A stretch of DNA of 7,881 nucleotides from an uncultured Blautia sp. (GTDB lineage Bacteria; Bacillota; Clostridia; Lachnospirales; Lachnospiraceae), in assembly GCA_900553515.1 (NCBI GenBank), contig USDN01000093.1, positions 1 through 7,881 of the forward strand, in the 5' to 3' direction. Position numbers and translations under genes: made by a program. Below the pieces are notes generated by a model that was not told where the DNA came from, ran no database searches, and saw only the letters and a list, made by a program, of their open reading frames with translations. Shown piece by piece: positions 2,987 through 7,881 of this stretch; position 1 is the stretch's first letter, and the number at the start of each line of letters is the position of its first letter.

Positions 2987-4735
2987 CTAAACGCTTAACT
3001 TCCAATTTGCAGAAGCCATCTGCAAATCGACCAGCCTGTGATATAGCCCGTTTTCCTTCATAAGTTCCTCATGGGTTCCATTTTCGACTACAAAGCCATC
3101 CGACAGTACAACGATGTTATCAGCAGCTTCAACCGTTCTCATTCTATGGGCGATAATAAGAACCGTCTTTCCCTTGACCAGCTTTGAAAGTGCATTTTGA
3201 ATTTCTGTTTCATTGTCTACGTCAAGAGAGGCAGTAACTTCATCCAGGAGAATAACAGGAGCATCTTTCAAAAGGGCGCGGGCGATAGAAAGGCGCTGGC
3301 ACTCACCGCCAGATAATGTTGAACCGTTTTCTCCGATCACCGTCTGATAGCCGTCCGGCAATTTTGAAATAAATTCATCACACTGAGCCGCTTTAGCTGC
3401 AGCAATCACTTCCTCGTCCGTAGCGTCTTTTTTGCCAACACGAATATTCTCCATGATGGTGTTGTTAAAAAGTACAACATCTTGAAAAACGATAGAGAAA
3501 TTTTTCATCAGCATGGTTGAATTGAGTGGGGCAATATCGGTTCCGCCTAAAAGTATTCTTCCTCCATCCAGCGGATAGAATTTTGCTGCCAGCTTTGCAA
3601 CGGTACTTTTGCCGCCGCCGGATGGGCCGACTAATGCTGTGACTTGTCCCTGCTTTGCGGTAAATGAAACATCCCGCAGCACTGGCTTGTCTTTTTCATA
3701 AGAAAACCGGACATAGTCGAAAGTAATATCGTATCCGTTTGTGTGAATCTCCATCTCGCCGGTCTCTTCTGGGTATTCTTCAATTTCTTTCAAGCGATCC
3801 ACTTGAAGTTGTACGGAAAACAGCTCTGCCATATTTGCCATTGCCCCGGAAAGCGGATCATACAGGCGGGATGCAGCAATCAAAAACAGGATATAGGTAA
3901 ACAGGGATGTATCTCCATTTACCACAAGACTGTTACCCACAACAATTACCGTTGCCAAACCGAGCCGCAGGAACATCTGTCCAGTTGTCAGCAGGCTTGC
4001 TGTCGTCATTTCAGAGGAAATTTGTGCCTTTTCCGCAGCATCCATCTTCGCATCCAGTTTGCGGAGATAATCTTCCTCCTGATTGCAGGCTTTTATATCC
4101 TGTACGGTTTCCAAACATTCCTGAATGCCTTCGGCCAGTTCTAATCTGGCGTTCATGTGCTTTTTGCTAAGTTTTTCCTGGCATTTCCGGGACAGGATTA
4201 CGATTGCAAAGGAAATCGGAGCTACCCAGAGAAGTGCCAGACCCATCTGCCAGTTGAAGATCAACAGACCAATACAAACAATACCAGTTGAGATAACAGC
4301 TCCAAAGAATTGCGGAACTGTATGGGAAAATGCGTGTTCAAAATTTGCACAGTCCCCCATAATGGTGCTTGTCAGATCAGCAAGATCGCGCTGATGGAAA
4401 AAGGTCAGCGGAAGAGTACGCAATTTTTCCGCAAGACCAATGCGCCGCCTTGCGCTTTCGTCATAGGTTCCGAGATATGTTGCAGTGTACTGGCAATAGT
4501 GGAATATAAAAACAACGGCTAAAATCACTATTCCAATCACCGTATAAACGATGGCGCTGATTTCCGGTGCATTCGTTCCCAAAACAGGCGCAAGAAGTTG
4601 ATTGAGGACGATAGCCAGAAGAATAACCGGAAACATAAGACTGATATTTGCCAGTACGGAATAAATAATTCCTTTCAGCAGGTCTTTTGCACCCTGATCG
4701 CTTAACGCATACTTGTTCTTCAATGTCTTAATCAT
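2987..4735 (-). CDS. ABC half-transporter, second of a pair (metal/siderophore-type)
   Basis: This 582-residue protein fuses an N-terminal exporter-type membrane domain (about six helices, the clearest near residues 20-48, 60-82, 140-185 and 250-300) to an ATPase domain. All ATPase motifs are intact: Walker A GPSGGGKST (370-378), Q-loop Q418, signature LSGGE (474-478), Walker B VILLDE (494-499) with catalytic Glu499, D-loop SLD and switch His530. The start at 4735 follows AGGAGG at 9 bases; the frame continues upstream but without a ribosome site. It overlaps the stop of the other half-transporter by 8 bases, so the two are translationally coupled and probably form a heterodimer. The DtxR gene follows within 19 bases. 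By family knowledge, such pairs under iron regulators resemble YbtP/YbtQ and IrtA/IrtB, which use an exporter fold to import iron-siderophores. The alternative is a drug or peptide exporter; the context favours import. Confidence 0.87.
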   Translation of the reverse strand: MIKTLKNKYALSDQGAKDLLKGIIYSVLANISLMFPVILLAIVLNQLLAPVLGTNAPEISAIVYTVIGIVILAVVFIFHYCQYTATYLGTYDESARRRIGLAEKLRTLPLTFFHQRDLADLTSTIMGDCANFEHAFSHTVPQFFGAVISTGIVCIGLLIFNWQMGLALLWVAPISFAIVILSRKCQEKLSKKHMNARLELAEGIQECLETVQDIKACNQEEDYLRKLDAKMDAAEKAQISSEMTTASLLTTGQMFLRLGLATVIVVGNSLVVNGDTSLFTYILFLIAASRLYDPLSGAMANMAELFSVQLQVDRLKEIEEYPEETGEMEIHTNGYDITFDYVRFSYEKDKPVLRDVSFTAKQGQVTALVGPSGGGKSTVAKLAAKFYPLDGGRILLGGTDIAPLNSTMLMKNFSIVFQDVVLFNNTIMENIRVGKKDATDEEVIAAAKAAQCDEFISKLPDGYQTVIGENGSTLSGGECQRLSIARALLKDAPVILLDEVTASLDVDNETEIQNALSKLVKGKTVLIIAHRMRTVEAADNIVVLSDGFVVENGTHEELMKENGLYHRLVDLQMASANWKLSV

Positions 4736-6536
4736 GCTGTTCGCCCTCCTTTCCGACCTTCCATGCAATCGAAGTCTGGTAATCCTTCCACATAGAAGAA
4801 TAAATTCCATTTAAGTTTAATAGTTCTTCATGTGTACCCCTTTCTGCAATCTGTCCATCCTTAAAGACCAGGATGAGGTCTGCATCCTGTATCGTAGAAA
4901 GTCGGTGGGCTATCATCAAAACAGTTTTTTTTTGGGTCAACCGCTCAAAGGCAAGCTGTATCTGGTGTTCGTTCTCGGCGTCTGCAAATGCTGTGGCTTC
5001 GTCAAGTACGATAATGGGGGCATCTTTTAAGATTGCCCTTGCCAACGCAATCCTCTGGTTTTCGCCTCCTGAGAGATAAGTACCTCCTGTTCCAACGAGC
5101 GTATCAAGTCCATCCGGGAGCCGGTCAATAATATCTTTACACTGTGCTTCACTGGCCGTTTTCATCACTTCTTCTCTGGTAGCGTCTGGACGGGCCGCCT
5201 TAATATTATTAAGTAAGGTATCTTTGAACAGGCGGGTATTCTGAAACACAAAAGCAACTCTTTTCATCAGTTCTCGTTTTTCAATATTGCGGACATCCAC
5301 ACCGCCAATCGTAACGGAACCTGACTGAACATCATAAAATCGGGGAATGAGGCTTGCCGCCGTACTTTTACCACTGCCAGAAGCTCCAACAAGCGCAACC
5401 GTCTTTCCTGCTGGAACCTCAAAGCTGATATGGTCTAAGGCTTTTTCTTTGGCACCTGGATAGGAGAAAGACACATCCGAAAACATAATCGAAGCGTCTG
5501 CCGGAAGCATGGGATGCTCCGTCTCCTTTAATGGCTTTTCCTGCAAAATTTCGTCCACTCGGCTGACGGCGCTTTTGGCGGCCATAAGCTGCTCACTGGC
5601 AAACATGATACGGTTCATCATAGTTGCACAGACCGGGGTAAACAGACTATAAAACAGGAAATCCAGTACAACATTTTCATAAGCCGCCTGTCCGCTGACC
5701 CCGGATAGAATAAACATAACCACCGGAATGAGCAAAACAAATGTGCCGTTAAGCGTTACTGTAAATCCGGTAAGAGGAATACGACATTTCAAAGCATACC
5801 CGGAAGCAAATTTCTCATATTCTTCTATCGCTGCATGGAAATTTTTGAAGGAGTAAATTGTCTGCTGAAACACCTTTACAACAGGGATACCGCGAATGTA
5901 TTCCACGGCCTCTTTGTTCATTGTTTCCAATGCGGTCATGTACTTGCCCATAAACTGTGCATTATCTCCGCCCATCATCTGTTTCAAAAAAATGACACTG
6001 ATCCCCATAGGTATCAGACAGCAAATTCCAAGCCGCCAGTCAAAGAGGAAAATCAAAACAATAACCGCAACCGGCATGACGGCTGCACCAGTCAAATCCG
6101 GGAGCTGATGGGCCAGAAACCCTTCTGTAAGCCCTGCGTTATCATCAATGATTTTCCGTAGCCGTCCACTGGCATTTTGGCTGAAATAGCCCAACGGCAA
6201 TGTCACAATATGGTGAATTGCTGTTTTACGCATATTGATCGCTGTACGAAATGCCGCCAGGTGGGTACAGTTCAAAGCGATGAAATAAATTAAAATACTT
6301 GCTGCTGCAAACACGACTGCCATCCACGCATAACGAGTACTTTCCGTTGCAAGAGATATATCCCCCGCAGCGAATGCCTGGATCAAATCACGGATAACAA
6401 GCCATATACAAACAAAAGGCAGCATAGACAAAATGGTACTAATCCCAGAGAGGACACAGCCCAAAATGGTCAGAACATGGTAATTCCCTGCATAACTGAA
6501 CATTCTGGACAGCTCTCCATTTTTTTGCTTATCCAT
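4728..6536 (-). CDS. ABC half-transporter, first of a pair (metal/siderophore-type)
   Basis: This 602-residue fusion has a six-helix membrane domain (about residues 20-305; strong segments near 22-48, 70-92, 150-185 and 258-300) and a C-terminal ATPase. Motifs are Walker A GASGSGKST (384-392), Q-loop Q432, signature LSGGE (488-492), Walker B IIVLDE (508-513), and His544. The D-loop reads FADAEN instead of the usual SALD, while the partner keeps SLD; this asymmetry suits a heterodimer. The ATG at 6536 has AAAGGAG 8 bases upstream. The frame stays open for 44 more codons to a GTG at 6668, overlapping the ECF gene, but that stretch contains a 38-bp palindrome and a candidate promoter and looks like a control region. 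The protein probably pairs with the next gene to import an iron complex or similar metallophore. Substrate identity is inferred only from the regulator and the ECF neighbour. Confidence 0.87.
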   Translation of the reverse strand: MDKQKNGELSRMFSYAGNYHVLTILGCVLSGISTILSMLPFVCIWLVIRDLIQAFAAGDISLATESTRYAWMAVVFAAASILIYFIALNCTHLAAFRTAINMRKTAIHHIVTLPLGYFSQNASGRLRKIIDDNAGLTEGFLAHQLPDLTGAAVMPVAVIVLIFLFDWRLGICCLIPMGISVIFLKQMMGGDNAQFMGKYMTALETMNKEAVEYIRGIPVVKVFQQTIYSFKNFHAAIEEYEKFASGYALKCRIPLTGFTVTLNGTFVLLIPVVMFILSGVSGQAAYENVVLDFLFYSLFTPVCATMMNRIMFASEQLMAAKSAVSRVDEILQEKPLKETEHPMLPADASIMFSDVSFSYPGAKEKALDHISFEVPAGKTVALVGASGSGKSTAASLIPRFYDVQSGSVTIGGVDVRNIEKRELMKRVAFVFQNTRLFKDTLLNNIKAARPDATREEVMKTASEAQCKDIIDRLPDGLDTLVGTGGTYLSGGENQRIALARAILKDAPIIVLDEATAFADAENEHQIQLAFERLTQKKTVLMIAHRLSTIQDADLILVFKDGQIAERGTHEELLNLNGIYSSMWKDYQTSIAWKVGKEGEQHD

Positions 6537-6555
6537 AAGCAAGGCTCCTTTCGCA

Positions 6556-6593
6556 ATAATAGGTGGGTTAGTATTTTCTAACTCACCTATTAT
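6556..6593. repeat. 38-bp near-palindrome, candidate metalloregulator operator
   Basis: ATAATAGGTGGGTTAG (6556-6571) and CTAACTCACCTATTAT (6578-6593) are 16-bp arms with one mismatch (a possible G-T pair at 6566/6583) around the 6-base centre TATTTT. No T-run follows on the minus strand, so it is not an intrinsic terminator. It overlaps the -10 box and expected start of a candidate minus-strand promoter and ends 7 bases before the ribosome site of the first half-transporter. The inner TTAG-N6-CTAA and the outer AGGT/ACCT are loosely reminiscent of DtxR-family boxes, so it could be the operator of the operon's own regulator. It could also act as an RNA stem affecting translation. Confidence 0.6.
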
Positions 6594-6620
6594 CATAAAA
6601 TCATTCAGTTGTTTTTGCCA
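6592..6620 (-). promoter_or_regulatory. Candidate internal promoter for the ABC pair and regulator
   Basis: On the minus strand, TATGAT (6597-6592) matches the -10 consensus at 5 of 6 positions, and TGGCAA (6620-6615), 17 bases upstream, matches -35 at only 3 of 6. The start would fall within the 38-bp palindrome, as expected for a repressed promoter. The 122-base gap after the ECF gene is unusually long for this otherwise tight operon, which supports a control site here. Confidence 0.4.
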
Positions 6621-6658
6621 CTCCATACAGGGCGCGCCTATCCAATCAGACACATAAC

Positions 6659-7881
6659 TCACTGACACATGAGGCAGGAATATAATCGAGATAGGCTTCC
6701 TTGCAGGGAAAATGTTTCTGCATGACCTTCATCAATGAAGTGAAGGGCTCGATTACAAGTCATAGCGGCAAATTCATAATCATGGGTAATGATTAAAACT
6801 GTCTTTCCTTTTTGAGCCAGCGCCTTCAAATGCTCGGATATTCGCGCCATATTCTTGTAATCAAGACCGCTGGTGGGTTCATCTAAAATCAAAATGGGGG
6901 TATCTATCCAATCAGATACAGCAAGAGTGAGCCGTTGCTTCTGCCCGCCGGAAAGGGTAGCTGGGTGCCTTTCTTTCCACTCAAACAGACCATACATTTT
7001 CAGCAGATCATCCCTCTGCTCCTGCGTGCTACCTTTTCCGTTCAAGAGTAATTCTTCCTCTACACTGTCCCCAAATAACTGGCAATCTGTATTCTGCATA
7101 ACAAAATAGGCAAAGTTTTTTCGTCTGCCTTTAGAAACATCTTTCCCGCTATATAAAATCTGTCCTGCTTTTTCTTTTTGCATTCCGCAAAGGATGTTTG
7201 ACAAAGTGGTTTTTCCTATTCCATTATGTCCTATAATCGCAATCAGATCACCGGCATACGCCTGAAAAGATATGTCATGGAAAACCGGATGTTTACGGTA
7301 GGAAAAAGCCAGTCCCTTTACCTCCAAAGTCACATCCTTTTCTTTCCTGGAAGGAATGTCTACTTCAATGTGGCGTAAATCCGCAGCCCGTATTCCGATA
7401 TCCTGTCTTTTTGCCTCTGGCATGGAAAGCAGTTCTTCAGGTGTCCACTCTGCTTTTATGCTCCCGTTTTCCATGTAGAGGAAGCGGTCAGCAAGGCCAG
7501 TAAGATAATAAAGCCTGTGTTCAGCGACAATGATTGTGTGACCTTCTTCTTTCAGTTCACGCATCAGATTTTTCAGCGCCTCAACGGAATACATATCCAG
7601 ATTGGCTGATGGTTCGTCAAACACGTAAATTCCCGGATCAACAGCGTTGACGGAGGCCACCGCTATTTTCTGCTTTTCACCGCTGGACATGGGATAAATC
7701 TCTTTCCCACGCAGCATATCTCCGTTAATACGCTTAATTGCATTGGAAACCCGCCCATCCAGTTCTTCATAGGAAACGCCATAATTTTCACACCCGAACG
7801 CAATTTCATCCTCTGTAATACTGGCAAAAAACTGGCTTTTGGGGTCTTGAAAGATTGAGCCTACTTTTTTCCCGATTTCAT
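6659..7881 (-). CDS. ECF/CbiO-type double ATPase, N-terminus cut by window edge
   Basis: The visible 406 residues contain most of one ABC domain and a complete second one, the layout of YkoD-type duplicated ECF ATPases. In window numbering, domain 1 shows a Q-loop in GSIFQDPKSQFF (Q11), a signature MSSGE (64-68, diverged from LSGGQ), Walker B IYVFDE (84-89) and His121. Domain 2 shows Walker A GHNGIGKTT (217-225), Q252, LSGGQ (309-313), Walker B LILDE with Glu334, and His366. The frame stays open to position 7881; an ATG at 7717 is internal. The missing part should be about 85 residues with the first Walker A. Such proteins energise vitamin or metal uptake with a CbiQ-like membrane protein and a substrate-binding S component, which would be expected upstream, outside the window. 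It ends 122 bases before the ABC pair, with a candidate promoter and palindrome between. Confidence 0.9.
   Translation of the reverse strand, partial: EIGKKVGSIFQDPKSQFFASITEDEIAFGCENYGVSYEELDGRVSNAIKRINGDMLRGKEIYPMSSGEKQKIAVASVNAVDPGIYVFDEPSANLDMYSVEALKNLMRELKEEGHTIIVAEHRLYYLTGLADRFLYMENGSIKAEWTPEELLSMPEAKRQDIGIRAADLRHIEVDIPSRKEKDVTLEVKGLAFSYRKHPVFHDISFQAYAGDLIAIIGHNGIGKTTLSNILCGMQKEKAGQILYSGKDVSKGRRKNFAYFVMQNTDCQLFGDSVEEELLLNGKGSTQEQRDDLLKMYGLFEWKERHPATLSGGQKQRLTLAVSDWIDTPILILDEPTSGLDYKNMARISEHLKALAQKGKTVLIITHDYEFAAMTCNRALHFIDEGHAETFSLQGSLSRLYSCLMCQ

Noticed and set aside
3743..5079. Several plus-strand frames opposite the two ABC genes
   Set aside because: They are antisense shadows of conserved coding sequence; no ribosome sites and no recognisable domains.
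6631..6638. GGCGCGCC octamer, a rare 8-base restriction-type palindrome
   Set aside because: Nothing around it suggests a cloning junction or functional site; a single short palindrome is not evidence.
6536..6668. 44-codon N-terminal extension of the first half-transporter from a GTG at 6668
   Set aside because: No ribosome site at the GTG, a strong one at 6536, and the stretch is better explained as a promoter plus palindrome; kept only as an alternative.
6638..6920. 17-bp direct repeat (CTATCCAATCAGA plus CACA or TACA) at 6638-6654 and 6904-6920, 16 of 17 matching
   Set aside because: A 13-base exact match is near chance expectation for a window of this size, and one copy is ordinary coding sequence of the ECF ATPase.
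1..7881. CRISPR array, tRNA/rRNA genes or insertion sequence
   Set aside because: No regularly spaced repeats, no tRNA-like cloverleaf, no rRNA core sequence and no transposase coding frame were seen on either strand.

Overview
The window looks like one end of an integrative conjugative element (ICE) from a low-to-mid GC Firmicute, most likely a gut Clostridia/Lachnospiraceae-type host. The reasons are strong AGGAGG-type ribosome binding sites, sigma-A-like promoters, a regulatory cassette laid out like Tn916 orf9/orf7/orf8, and a serine recombinase of the kind found in clostridial conjugative transposons. No host chromosome genes, rRNA, tRNA or CRISPR arrays are visible.

Layout, left to right. 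(1) Positions 1-355 (minus strand): the N-terminus of a large serine recombinase with its own near-consensus promoter, preceded by a small SHOCT-like protein. (2) 356-738: mostly non-coding, with an inverted repeat, one doubtful short ORF and a motif resembling the end of a Firmicutes 16S-23S spacer. (3) 739-1397 (minus): an Orf8-like helix-turn-helix protein and an Orf7-like sigma factor, whose genes abut. (4) 1398-2004: a dense control region. It holds a divergent promoter/operator, a promoter-proximal hairpin terminator, a previously unlisted 47-residue ORF, a second terminator and a hairpin that buries the sigma gene's Shine-Dalgarno and TTG start. (5) 2005-2367 (plus): an Orf9-like XRE repressor, ended by a bidirectional terminator. 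(6) 2605-7881 (minus): a metal/siderophore-type uptake operon. It runs from a two-domain ECF-type ATPase (cut by the window edge) through two half-ABC transporters to a DtxR/MntR-family metalloregulator. Positions 2412-2604 hold no feature I can support.

How it fits together. The XRE repressor probably controls the divergent promoter for the orf7/orf8 regulators. In Tn916 the equivalent genes switch on excision and transfer. Here the downstream excision module is a serine recombinase rather than Tn916's Xis/Int pair. The uptake operon sits on the side of orf9 where Tn916 carries tet(M), so it is probably cargo. The ECF-plus-paired-ABC-plus-DtxR set resembles, from memory, the import half of the equibactin locus on the Streptococcus equi element ICESe2. 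No siderophore synthesis gene is visible here, so the substrate is open. A 38-bp near-palindrome with an overlapping candidate promoter inside the operon is a good candidate operator for the metalloregulator.
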